A stretch of DNA of 8,868 nucleotides from an uncultured Sphingomonadaceae bacterium (GCA_937920575.1 CAKZSF010000362.1:1-8868); one strand, 5' to 3'. Numbered from the stretch's first letter, positions 1-6,617 are shown. Notes: a model not told the origin generated them from the sequence alone. A program made the numbers and translations.

Positions 1-1
1 C

Positions 2-253
2 AGCGCGCAAGTGGTCAAAATCACGCCTGCGGAACGCTCAACCGCAGTCACCGCCGCACGGCGCATGGGACTGAACGTGTGCGGCGTGGATATGCTGCGC
101 AGCAATCACGGCCCGGTGATTATGGAGGTGAACTCCTCACCGGGTCTGGAAGGGATCGAGAAAGCCACCGGCAAGGATGTCGCCGGTATGATCATCGAGT
201 GCATTGAGAAAAATGCGAAAGAGGGGAAAACGAAGACGAAGGGGCAGGGGTGA
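2..253 (+). CDS. rimK: RimK, ribosomal protein S6--L-glutamate ligase (3' end only)
   Basis: This is the C-terminal part of an ATP-grasp ligase; the reading frame is open from base 2 and the true start lies left of the window. RimK uses ATP to add glutamates to the C-terminus of ribosomal protein bS6 in the cytoplasm. About 83 residues are visible. They include the block [20 protein letters not shown] and then GLEGIE, which match the end of the RimK ATP-grasp domain; the Glu and Asn of MEVN are the expected metal-binding residues. After the conserved core comes a short Lys/Gly-rich tail (KTKTKGQG), encoded by a purine-rich tract. The GTG at base 11 is internal, not a start. The stop TGA (251-253) overlaps the next gene's start. 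The bS6 gene, the classical substrate, is in this same window. Other RimK-like ligases (LysX, MptN) exist, but the GLEGIE ending favours RimK. Confidence 0.88.
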   Translation, partial: SAQVVKITPAERSTAVTAARRMGLNVCGVDMLRSNHGPVIMEVNSSPGLEGIEKATGKDVAGMIIECIEKNAKEGKTKTKGQG

Positions 254-1128
254 TGCGAGTGCTCTTCTCATTGCTTGCGTTGAGTGCCCTTTTGCCGTCT
301 CTTATCTCCGCTCATGAACAGACGGCGAGCGCAGTTTTGCTGCAATCAGAATACGAGACAAAGTCCGAATGGGTTGATGGCTCTGGATCGAGCAGTTCCA
401 GTGGTGGACAGGTTCTTATTGAAACGTATCTTGGAGAGACTGAGGTAGGCAAACTCTACAACTACGACCTCCCAAGAGACGAGGACGGCAAGTCCAATTC
501 AAATTTCTGGTATTTTCCGGCTCACGTGGTTGAAAAGTCTGACGGATCGTTAGTGCTGGCAGATCGTGAAGGCATCGAAAAACGTATTGATCAGTGGCTC
601 GTCCAGCGAAAATGGCCGCGCAAACTTTGCGGGCGCTGGAGCCATGGAGGCGGTTTCCCATACAAAGTAGACTGTGACCCCGACTCAATTCTCAGACAAA
701 TTGCCGAGCTGGATTTGCGTTTTCCTAAGCTTGTTGAAGGGCAGACCTTCGAACATCCGTTGGGAAAAGAACCAGCAGTATTGCGCCCATCTGAGGATTC
801 CGAGAACAGCCTAAAAGCAGTTTTTGAATTGAGCACCGACGCGGCCCGAAAGGATGAAGTTGAGCAAGCGCTCATTCTGGCGGAAATGCTCGACGAAGAT
901 TTGACACGCGAGCAAGCAGAGGCGGAAGCACTCGAAACCAGCTATAACGGTTCGATCACCGTTGAATTCGTATTGGACGAGGCTGGAAAGGTAATCAGCA
1001 AAACCGAATACGCCTCTTTCACCGTCAGTACTCCCAATGACGGTTCAAAAAAGAAAGAAGCGCGCACACGAGTTTTTAGAACTCCGTTCGATCCGATGAC
1101 CGGAGGCTTGCTTCAAAGCCCTACCTAA
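253..1128 (+). CDS. Putative exported protein of unknown function
   Basis: I do not recognise this protein. From ATG 253 it has 291 residues and opens with a typical Sec signal peptide: Arg2, a hydrophobic run at about residues 3-17, and a likely cleavage after ISA20. The mature part has a Ser/Gly-rich stretch (residues 43-52), a Trp/Cys region with two cysteines (C126, C141) that could form a periplasmic disulfide, an acidic, probably helical segment (about 195-230), and a C-terminal part that looks like beta strands (SITVEFVLDEAGKV). There are no transmembrane helices after the signal and no lipobox. The start shares one base with the rimK stop (TGATG); a GTG at 250 is an alternative. A purine-rich AAGGGG about 10 bases upstream may serve as ribosome binding site, so translation is probably coupled to rimK. 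GC in sampled stretches is near 47-50%, against about 60% in a sampled stretch of fabD, which hints at a fast-evolving or acquired gene. Its 3' end overlaps amn tail to tail. Confidence 0.75.
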   Translation: MRVLFSLLALSALLPSLISAHEQTASAVLLQSEYETKSEWVDGSGSSSSSGGQVLIETYLGETEVGKLYNYDLPRDEDGKSNSNFWYFPAHVVEKSDGSLVLADREGIEKRIDQWLVQRKWPRKLCGRWSHGGGFPYKVDCDPDSILRQIAELDLRFPKLVEGQTFEHPLGKEPAVLRPSEDSENSLKAVFELSTDAARKDEVEQALILAEMLDEDLTREQAEAEALETSYNGSITVEFVLDEAGKVISKTEYASFTVSTPNDGSKKKEARTRVFRTPFDPMTGGLLQSPT

Positions 1129-2563
1129 ACGGCGGCTCCGCAAACGCTCGCAGTTTTCGCGAATGTAGCCGATCACCCTCGGCCCTCAAACGTTCGCAGG
1201 CTTTGATCCCCATCTGTAGGTGGGCCGCGATGGCTTGTTCGTAGAACTCGTTGGCTTGGCCGGGCAGTTTGATCTCTCCGTGGAGCGGCTTGTCAGACAC
1301 GCACAGCAGAGTTCCATAAGGCACGCGGAAGCGATAACCCTGCGCGGCGATAGTTGCGCTTTCCATTTCGATGGCGATGGCGCGACTTTTTGAGAAGCGG
1401 CGGGCCGAGCGCGTGTAGAGCAGCTCCCAATTCCGGTCGTCTGTGGTCACAACTGTGCCGGTGCGCATGCGTTGTTTCAGGTCAGATCCGCCGGCACCGG
1501 ACACATCCTCTGCCGCGCCGGCCAGCGCCTGCTGCACCTCTGCGATGGGCGGAATTGGGATTTCTGGCGGCAACACGCTGTCGAGCACGTGATCGTCGCG
1601 CAGATAGGCGTGGGCGAGCACGAAGTCGCCAATCCGCTGGCTGGCTCGCAATCCGCCACAGTGACCGATCATCAGCCAAGCCTCTGGGCGTAACACCGCC
1701 AAGTGATCGCAAATCGTTTTGGCATTGGAAGGGCCGACGCCAATATTCACCAATGTGATGCCGCTCTGGTCTGGCCCGATCAGGTGATAGGCGGGCATTT
1801 GGTGCTTGCGCCAGGCGGTGTCGGACAATTGCTCATTCGCGCCAGATTCGATGTGTTCATCAATCCACAGGCCGCCTGCGCCCGACATCGCGGTGTACGT
1901 GCCTTTGCCGATTTGGCGTGCGCCCCAGTCAACGAATTCATCAACATAGCGGTGATAATTCGTAAACAGCACGAATCGCTGGAAATGCTCTGTGTTGGTG
2001 CCGGTGTAATGCGCGAGGCGCGCCAAAGAGTAATCGGTGCGCAGCCCGTCAAACAGCGACAGCGGCAACTGTGTTTCAGCATCACTGACTTCAACCCCGT
2101 CCGCCAGTTCATCGCCGATCAACGCGAGGTCAGTGCTCGGGAAATGCTTGGCCAAAACCTGTGGGTTGACGCCCGCCATGCCTGCACCGGCTTTTCCATC
2201 CAGCACGTAGGGAAACGGAATTTCCTGCGTCGAAACACCGGTTTCCAGTTCAACGGTGTAGTCGCTGGTGATGAGTTCCAACTGCTCAAGCAGGTAATCA
2301 GCAAACAGGCGCGGTTGGGTTACCGTTGTTTTGTAGGTCCCGACCGATTCCAATCGCCCGAACGCGCGAGAGCGGTCGCTTGGTTCGCCTTCACCGCCAA
2401 AGGTCAACCGCAATTCGGGATAGCAATAGCTGCCATCACCGCGGCGCGATGCCGGTGGAGTGGTGCCGTCCTTAGCAAAAGCGGCGATATCTGTGCGGAG
2501 GTTGGCAACGGACTGATCATAGAGCCGCTGCAGATCTTCAATAATTGTTTGTGGTGTTCTCAT
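1121..2563 (-). CDS. amn: AMP nucleosidase
   Basis: Amn hydrolyses AMP to adenine and ribose 5-phosphate, a cytoplasmic step of purine salvage and adenylate pool control. The 480 residues match the usual length (E. coli Amn is about 484). An N-terminal regulatory domain (about residues 1-170) precedes a purine nucleoside phosphorylase-like domain (about 255-460). Visible motifs are GVGPSNAKT (275-283), GHCGGLR (300-306), the TDDRNWE block (about 374-380), EMES (399-402), which supplies the ribose-contacting Met-Glu, and VSDKP (422-426), which carries the base-contacting Asp. The ATG at 2563 is preceded by AGGAA at a 6-base spacing, sitting inside a small hairpin. The gene follows rplI on the same strand but behind an intrinsic terminator, so it needs read-through or a promoter squeezed into about 35 bases. 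Its stop (TAG, 1121-1123) lies inside the convergent upstream gene. The end looks intact. Confidence 0.95.
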   Translation of the reverse strand: MRTPQTIIEDLQRLYDQSVANLRTDIAAFAKDGTTPPASRRGDGSYCYPELRLTFGGEGEPSDRSRAFGRLESVGTYKTTVTQPRLFADYLLEQLELITSDYTVELETGVSTQEIPFPYVLDGKAGAGMAGVNPQVLAKHFPSTDLALIGDELADGVEVSDAETQLPLSLFDGLRTDYSLARLAHYTGTNTEHFQRFVLFTNYHRYVDEFVDWGARQIGKGTYTAMSGAGGLWIDEHIESGANEQLSDTAWRKHQMPAYHLIGPDQSGITLVNIGVGPSNAKTICDHLAVLRPEAWLMIGHCGGLRASQRIGDFVLAHAYLRDDHVLDSVLPPEIPIPPIAEVQQALAGAAEDVSGAGGSDLKQRMRTGTVVTTDDRNWELLYTRSARRFSKSRAIAIEMESATIAAQGYRFRVPYGTLLCVSDKPLHGEIKLPGQANEFYEQAIAAHLQMGIKACERLRAEGDRLHSRKLRAFAEPPFR

Positions 2564-2565
2564 CT

Positions 2566-2580
2566 TCGGTTCCTAACCGA
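2566..2580 (-). promoter_or_regulatory. Hairpin enclosing the amn ribosome binding site
   Basis: A perfect 6-bp inverted repeat (TCGGTT / AACCGA) with a 3-base loop lies immediately upstream of amn. Read on the minus strand, the loop is AGG, and the Shine-Dalgarno AGGAA spans the loop and the first stem bases, 6 bases before the ATG. Such a stem could restrict or present the ribosome binding site. The loop is tight and the repeat short, so it may also be chance. Confidence 0.35.
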
Positions 2581-2595
2581 TTCTGATGACAATTT

Positions 2596-2636
2596 AAAGA
2601 AAAGCCCCCGCCTTTCTGATGAAGGGCGAGGGCTTT
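2596..2636 (-). terminator. Rho-independent terminator of rpsF-rpsR-rplI
   Basis: On the minus strand a 12-bp stem (AAAGCCCTCGCC paired with GGCGGGGGCTTT, one G-U wobble, otherwise perfect) with a 12-base loop is followed by a U-rich tract (TTTTCTTT). It lies about 45 bases after the rplI stop and 37 bases before amn, and it is oriented to end the ribosomal operon. The plus strand has a C-A mismatch in the stem and a poorer T tract, so it is unlikely to act in that direction. Confidence 0.85.
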
Positions 2637-2679
2637 GCTTGTCTCTATGCCGGTGAAGGCAGCAGTAAAGGTGGGAGCG

Positions 2680-3408
2680 TCAGTCTTCCGACTTGTCGTC
2701 CTCAGTCGCTGCTTCTTCAGCCGGTGCGGCGTCTTCCGCGGCAGGAGCAGGCGCTTCTTCTGCGGTGTCAGCTGCGGCTTCTTCCTGAGCTTCCTCAGCG
2801 ATCTTTTCCGCCGTAGCATCTTCCAACATATCTGCAGGAATTTCGCCCGGCTCAAGCTCTGGATCACGAGTGTTGTCGCCAGAGGCTTCCTCGATTTCCT
2901 TCTGCTCGTCAGCAAACAGCTGCGCGATCACGTCGACGCCTTGGCTTTGCAGCTCGGCTTCGTCGTCAGAACGGGCAACGTTCGCTTTGACCGTTACGTG
3001 CACTTCGGGGTGCAGCGCGACGGTCACGTCGAACATGCCGATTGTTTTGATCGGCGCGCCCAGAATAACCTGCTTCTTGTCAACTGAATGGCCTTTTTCT
3101 TCCAAACCGTTGACGATGTCGCGCACACTGACAGAGCCGTAGAGCTGGCCAGCGTTTGACGAAGCACGGATCAAGACGATCTCTACGCCATCAATCTTGC
3201 CACCAGCTGTTTCAGCTTCGCCGCGCTTCTCGGCGTTTTCTTGCTCAAGACGCTCACGGTTCGCTTCGAAAACCTTCTTGTTGGCTTCGTTGGCGCGCAG
3301 AGCCTTCTTGTTGGGCAGCAGGAAGTTGCGTGCATAACCGTCTTTGACAGTTACGACGTCACCAATCGTGCCCAGTTTCTCGATCCGTTCAAGGAGAATG
3401 ATATCCAT
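2680..3408 (-). CDS. rplI: 50S ribosomal protein bL9 with long acidic C-terminal extension
   Basis: bL9 binds 23S rRNA at the base of the L1 stalk and reaches across the ribosome. Residues 1-50 form the canonical N-terminal RNA-binding domain ([19 protein letters not shown], then [11 protein letters not shown]). A charged connecting helix (about 42-68) and the C-terminal domain (about 70-147, with [10 protein letters not shown] at 131-140) follow. E. coli bL9 ends near residue 149; here the protein continues to 242. Residues 179-242 are almost wholly Glu, Asp, Ala and Pro, with only R181, K202 and K239 basic. Longer bL9 proteins are known in alphaproteobacteria, but this tail is large and probably disordered. 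The ATG at 3408 has a very strong ribosome binding site (AGGAGGAG), and the rpsR stop codon TAG lies within that purine run. It is the last gene of the rpsF-rpsR-rplI operon. Confidence 0.96.
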   Translation of the reverse strand: MDIILLERIEKLGTIGDVVTVKDGYARNFLLPNKKALRANEANKKVFEANRERLEQENAEKRGEAETAGGKIDGVEIVLIRASSNAGQLYGSVSVRDIVNGLEEKGHSVDKKQVILGAPIKTIGMFDVTVALHPEVHVTVKANVARSDDEAELQSQGVDVIAQLFADEQKEIEEASGDNTRDPELEPGEIPADMLEDATAEKIAEEAQEEAAADTAEEAPAPAAEDAAPAEEAATEDDKSED

Positions 3409-3421
3409 GTCGTTTCTCCTC

Positions 3422-3646
3422 CTACTTCACAATGTATGGCAGAAGGCCGAGGTGACGAGCGCGCTTGATCGCACGGGCCAGCTCACGCTGCTTCTTGGCG
3501 GATACCGCAGTGATGCGGCTTGGGACGATTTTGCCACGCTCGGACATAAAGCCCTGCAGCAGACGCACGTCTTTGTAATCGATTTTCGGCGCATTCTTGC
3601 CCGAGAAAGGGCAGCTCTTGCGGCGACGGAAAAATGCTCGTGCCAT
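3422..3646 (-). CDS. rpsR: 30S ribosomal protein bS18
   Basis: bS18 is a small basic protein that binds the central domain of 16S rRNA as a heterodimer with bS6. The 74 residues match the family length. The sequence has the typical start ([15 protein letters not shown]), the middle block [20 protein letters not shown] and the C-terminal basic helix ([18 protein letters not shown]). One cysteine (C12) remains from the ancestral zinc-ribbon type. The start at 3646 is only 2 bases after the rpsF stop, and its ribosome binding site GAGGAGGA is made of the last codons of rpsF, so the two genes are translationally coupled as their 1:1 complex would suggest. The gap to rplI is 13 bases. Confidence 0.97.
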   Translation of the reverse strand: MARAFFRRRKSCPFSGKNAPKIDYKDVRLLQGFMSERGKIVPSRITAVSAKKQRELARAIKRARHLGLLPYIVK

Positions 3647-3648
3647 GA

Positions 3649-4008
3649 TTAGTCCTCCTCGCGGTCGCGACGCTTACGCTCGCGGTCGTTCTTGCGCATC
3701 ATCACGGACGGGCCATCTTCATGTTCGTCAACGCGGATGGTGATCCAACGCAGCACGTCTTCGCTCAGACGATTCTGACGCTCCAGCTCTTGCACGACGG
3801 CGCCGGGCGCCTCGATGTTGAGCATCACAAAGTGCGCTTTGCGGTTGCGGTCGATTTTGTAAGCGAGGTTCTTGAGACCCCAGGTCTCAGTTTTGGTGAC
3901 TTTGCCATCGCCCTTTTCGACGATTTCAGTCGCTTGCGCTGCCAGTGTATCAACCTGAGCCTGGCTCAGATCCTGACGCGCAAGGAAAACATGCTCATAC
4001 AGAGCCAT
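3649..4008 (-). CDS. rpsF: 30S ribosomal protein bS6
   Basis: bS6 has a ferredoxin-like fold, pairs with bS18 on the small subunit, and is the classical substrate of RimK. From ATG 4008 it has 119 residues: [15 protein letters not shown] (strand 1), the helix around residues 18-33, [20 protein letters not shown] and [12 protein letters not shown] (last strand). A charged tail follows, first basic ([11 protein letters not shown]) and then ending in Glu-Glu-Asp. The frame stays open upstream to 4137, but that extension does not resemble bS6. The chosen ATG starts the conserved MALYEHV and has GGAAGGAA at a 6-base spacing. It is the first gene of rpsF-rpsR-rplI. The acidic end is where RimK would add glutamates, although a terminal Asp, rather than the Glu-Glu end of E. 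coli bS6, is notable. Confidence 0.96.
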   Translation of the reverse strand: MALYEHVFLARQDLSQAQVDTLAAQATEIVEKGDGKVTKTETWGLKNLAYKIDRNRKAHFVMLNIEAPGAVVQELERQNRLSEDVLRWITIRVDEHEDGPSVMMRKNDRERKRRDREED

Positions 4009-4014
4009 GCGACT

Positions 4015-4022
4015 TTCCTTCC
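4015..4022 (-). promoter_or_regulatory. Ribosome binding site that fixes the rpsF start
   Basis: GGAAGGAA on the minus strand lies 6 bases before the ATG at 4008. It supports that start over the upstream in-frame ATGs at 4137 and 4029, the second of which would precede this site. Confidence 0.7.
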
Positions 4023-4109
4023 ATTCCATGCCGATCGCTGGCTTGTCCCGCACCGTGCAGGGGCCCCTCCGGCTTTCTTTCAACGCACCGTTTCCGATGC
4101 GAAGCGGCG

Positions 4110-4137
4110 CACATAACGGTTTGCAGGGGAAAAGCAA
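4110..4137 (-). promoter_or_regulatory. Candidate promoter of the rpsF operon
   Basis: On the minus strand TTGCTT (4137-4132) and TATGTG (4115-4110) are separated by 16 bases, giving a sigma70-like pair with a leader of roughly 95 bases before rpsF. The -35 is fair and the -10 is weak (3 of 6), as is common in alphaproteobacteria. The position fits the only available upstream gap, but the call rests on weak matches. Confidence 0.25.
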
Positions 4138-4204
4138 GAGTGATTGCTTGCTATTTGCGTCCTAAACGGCGCGATAGAAGCGCTTGGATTTACGGGAGTT
4201 ACGG

Positions 4205-5143
4205 ATGCCTTCAGGATTGGTCGCATTGCTGGATGATGTCACGATCATTGCGCGCACGGCCGCAGCGTCAATAGACGATGTGAGTGTCGCGGCCGCGAAG
4301 GCTGGCAGCAAGACTGCCGGCGTGGTGATTGACGATGCTGCGGTAACGCCAAGTTACGTTACGGGGCTAAGCCCATCGCGAGAGCTGCCGATCATTTGGT
4401 CAATCACCAAGGGTAGCTTTTTTAACAAGCTGGTTATCCTGTTGCCAGGCGCGCTGCTCCTATCCGAATTTCTACCCGGTGCGATCATCTGGATCCTGAT
4501 GCTGGGTGGGGCATTCCTCTGTTATGAGGGCGCTGAGAAGATCATGGAGAAGCTCGGTGGGGCCAAGCACGGCAAGACGCTCGAAGACAAGATCGAGAAT
4601 CCAGCGGAATTTGAGAAGCAACGCATTTCGGGGGCAGTCAGGACTGACCTGATTCTGTCGGCGGAAATCATGGCGATTACGCTCAACGAGCTCGATCTGG
4701 ATGTGTGGTGGGAACGCGGGCTTGCGCTGGCGTTGGTCGCCATTGTTGTAACCGTCGCTGTCTATGGGGCGGTTGCGTTGATCGTGAAGATGGATGATGT
4801 CGGGCTCAAACTGATCGAGCGCAAAAGCGGCTTCGGACTGACATTCGGTTATGCATTGCTGCAATCGGTGCCCAAACTGCTGACGTTCCTCTCAGTCGTC
4901 GGCACGGCGGCGATGCTGTGGGTCGGTGGCGGGATCATCGTCCACGGCACGCATGAGGTCGGTTTCGATCTGTTCTACAACATTGCGCACGGCGCCGAAT
5001 ATGCGGTCAAGGCCGCAACAGGGGCGTTAGCGGGCCTGATGGGCTGGCTGACTTATGCAGTTATCTCAGCCATAATCGGCTTGGCATTGGGCGTGATTAT
5101 AGCAACAGTGCTGCACAAGGTGTTTAAGTTCGAGGGGCACTAA
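4205..5143 (+). CDS. yedI: Inner membrane protein of the YedI/DUF808 family
   Basis: This 312-residue protein resembles E. coli YedI (about 305 residues) along its length; the family's function is not established. Matching segments are the N-terminal LVALLDD (5-11), AKAGSKTAGVVIDDAAV (31-47), RELPIIWSITKGS (59-71), GGAFLCYEGAEK (101-112), GAVRTDLILSAEIMAITL (143-160), VYGAVALIVKMDD (186-198) and VGGGIIVHG (240-248). Hydrophobic stretches at about 73-108, 171-195, 224-246 and 275-303 indicate several membrane spans, with a soluble loop at 115-145 rich in Lys and Glu. The ATG at 4205 has GGAG 6 bases upstream; the in-frame ATG at 4184 would add seven residues not expected in the family. It is transcribed divergently from rpsF and ends 3 bases from the convergent Mur ligase stop. 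Confidence 0.9.
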   Translation: MPSGLVALLDDVTIIARTAAASIDDVSVAAAKAGSKTAGVVIDDAAVTPSYVTGLSPSRELPIIWSITKGSFFNKLVILLPGALLLSEFLPGAIIWILMLGGAFLCYEGAEKIMEKLGGAKHGKTLEDKIENPAEFEKQRISGAVRTDLILSAEIMAITLNELDLDVWWERGLALALVAIVVTVAVYGAVALIVKMDDVGLKLIERKSGFGLTFGYALLQSVPKLLTFLSVVGTAAMLWVGGGIIVHGTHEVGFDLFYNIAHGAEYAVKAATGALAGLMGWLTYAVISAIIGLALGVIIATVLHKVFKFEGH

Positions 5144-5158
5144 AACTCAACTGAGTTT
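5143..5158. repeat. Inverted repeat at the yedI / Mur ligase convergence
   Basis: AAACTCA and TGAGTTT form a 7-bp inverted repeat around a 2-base centre. It spans the last base of the yedI stop, the 3-base gap and the Mur ligase stop codon. It could fold as a 5-bp stem with a 6-base loop flanked by short A/T runs, a weak bidirectional terminator candidate. There is no GC-rich stem, so the function is doubtful. Confidence 0.3.
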
Positions 5159-6574
5159 CCCAAGCACATCCTTTGCAAACTGGCTCAGCGTGTCGTCGCG
5201 GGCGCCCATTATAACGATCCGATCGCCCGGCTGAGCGATTTCAGCCATGTGCGCGCCGCAATCTGCGCGCTCTGGAACGTGCAATGCGGTTGCGCCAGCT
5301 TCTTCGATTAGGCCGATGATCCGCTCTGTTCCTTCGCTGCGGTCGACTGTGCCGCCGTAATATACCGGATCGCACATGATCGTGATGTCATCTGGGCCCA
5401 GCTCGCGCGCGAAAGTCTCGGCCAGTTCGTGACCCATCTGGCGCAGCGGGCCATAGCCATGCGGTTGGAAGAAGGCGATCACCCGGCCTTCATGCGCTTT
5501 CAATGTCTTGAGCGTCGCTGCGCATTTCTCTGGGTTGTGCCCGAAATCGTCGATCACTGTGATGCCGCTGGGCGACGTGCCGACAATATCAAACCGCCGC
5601 GCGAGACCCTGAAAATCAGCAAGTGCGGCAACAGCATTGGCAACCGGAACGCCTGCTGCCGCTGCGCCAGCTATGGCCGCCAGCGCGTTCGACAGATTAT
5701 GCCGCCCGGGCAGGTTCAGCCGCAAGGGATGCTCGCTGCCGTCATGACGGTCGACTACCAGCGCGGCTTGCTTTGTCGGGGCATCGGCTATGCTGCCCTG
5801 CACGATGCCGATCTGGGCTTTTTCCTGATCGATACCGAACGTGATCACTTCCTTGGCACTAGGCAGCAGCGCGAGCGCCTCTGGATCATCCGCGTTAATC
5901 GCGGAAATCCGGCTGCGGCCCAGAAAATCACCGAACAGCTGTCGCAGCTCTTCCATGCTTTTGTGGTCGAGGCTGACATTCAGCAACACGCCCACTGCAG
6001 GGCGATACAGCGCAATAGAGCCGTCGCTCTCATCCACTTCGCTTACAAAGATGCTTTGGCTGCCCACAAGAGAGCTGGCGAAGGGGCGATCTTCGCTGAC
6101 GAAGTTCTTCATCACCGCGCCGTTCATAATGGTCGGCTCGCGCCCACAAGCGGCCATGATCCAACCCAGCATACCCGTGACGGTCGATTTGCCCGAGGTG
6201 CCACCAATCGCGATGCCCGCACCACTGGTGTTGAACAGGATCGAGAGCAGCTCTGCGCGCGTCATCCGCAAGCAGCCCTGCTCATTGGCCCGAACCACTT
6301 CCGGCACAGTGTCTTCCACCGCTGCCGAGGCAACCAAGATTTGGTCGGCGCTGGTTATCCCGCTGCCATCTTGGGCGAACAGCTCGAATCCCTGGCGCTC
6401 CATCGCGGCGAACTTTTCAGGCAAGCGACCTTGATCGCGGCTCCGATCTGATCCGGCGACTTTCGCGCCTCTGCCATTCAGTATCTGCGCGAGCGGCAAC
6501 ATGCCTGATCCGCCTATGCCGCAAAAGAAAAACGGGCGGGCCAGCAACTCTTCAGGGGTGGGCATATCTGTCAT
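5147..6574 (-). CDS. MurC/Mpl-like Mur ligase family protein
   Basis: This is an ATP-dependent ligase of the Mur family, closest in motifs to MurC (UDP-MurNAc:L-alanine ligase) and Mpl (UDP-MurNAc:tripeptide ligase of murein recycling). With the start at 6574 it has 475 residues, the usual length. The N-terminal UDP-binding domain carries FFFCGIGGSGM (15-25). The central ATPase domain has the P-loop GGTSGKST (124-131) and EVDESD (179-184). The C-terminal domain has GRHNLSNALAA (290-300), RRFD (326-329) and DDFGHNP (342-348). Several usual residues differ: the P-loop is GTSGKS instead of GTHGKT, QPHG replaces QPHR, and GARDD stands near the end where MurC has GAGNIG or similar. It is therefore unlikely to be the housekeeping MurC. 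In-frame starts at 6631 and 6646 exist but would overlap the divergent ldcA; no start has a convincing ribosome binding site. The back-to-back LD-carboxypeptidase favours a recycling or tailoring role; the substrate is inferred, not shown. Confidence 0.82.
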   Translation of the reverse strand: MTDMPTPEELLARPFFFCGIGGSGMLPLAQILNGRGAKVAGSDRSRDQGRLPEKFAAMERQGFELFAQDGSGITSADQILVASAAVEDTVPEVVRANEQGCLRMTRAELLSILFNTSGAGIAIGGTSGKSTVTGMLGWIMAACGREPTIMNGAVMKNFVSEDRPFASSLVGSQSIFVSEVDESDGSIALYRPAVGVLLNVSLDHKSMEELRQLFGDFLGRSRISAINADDPEALALLPSAKEVITFGIDQEKAQIGIVQGSIADAPTKQAALVVDRHDGSEHPLRLNLPGRHNLSNALAAIAGAAAAGVPVANAVAALADFQGLARRFDIVGTSPSGITVIDDFGHNPEKCAATLKTLKAHEGRVIAFFQPHGYGPLRQMGHELAETFARELGPDDITIMCDPVYYGGTVDRSEGTERIIGLIEEAGATALHVPERADCGAHMAEIAQPGDRIVIMGARDDTLSQFAKDVLGKLS

Positions 6575-6617
6575 GCGCGCTTCGCTATGCAGTTGTGCCG
6601 CGTAACACAAGCGGTCT

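Larger units (their letters stand above)
4009..4204. other. Divergent intergenic region between rpsF and yedI, with rpsF leader
   Basis: This 196-bp gap must hold the start signals of both directions. The rpsF side has a GC-rich leader with a perfect 10-bp palindrome AGGGGCCCCT (4059-4068) and two copies of GCACCGT, on the plus strand, 35 bases apart (4050-4056 and 4085-4091). On the yedI side I see only a GGAG ribosome binding site and no convincing promoter boxes. No small gene is supported here. Confidence 0.5.

Noticed and set aside
1703..2656. Long open frame of 317 codons on the plus strand
   Set aside because: It lies antisense to amn, which has full family motifs; the translation has no recognisable domain and arises from the codon pattern of the real gene.
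2635..3652. Several plus-strand open frames across the ribosomal operon
   Set aside because: All are shadows of rplI and rpsR, which are certain on the minus strand.
4009..4137. In-frame N-terminal extension of rpsF (43 residues)
   Set aside because: The extension does not resemble bS6, the good ribosome binding site precedes the inner ATG at 4008, and the protein from there has the family's usual beginning.
4144..4180. Possible promoter boxes for yedI (TTGCTT/TTGCTA with TAAACG, GATAGA or TAGAAG)
   Set aside because: Spacings (13, 18 and 21 bases) or matches are poor for every pairing, so no call was made.
5429..6451. Long open frame of 340 codons on the plus strand
   Set aside because: Antisense to the Mur ligase, whose motifs are continuous through this whole stretch; the product is Arg/His/Ala-rich with no domain features.
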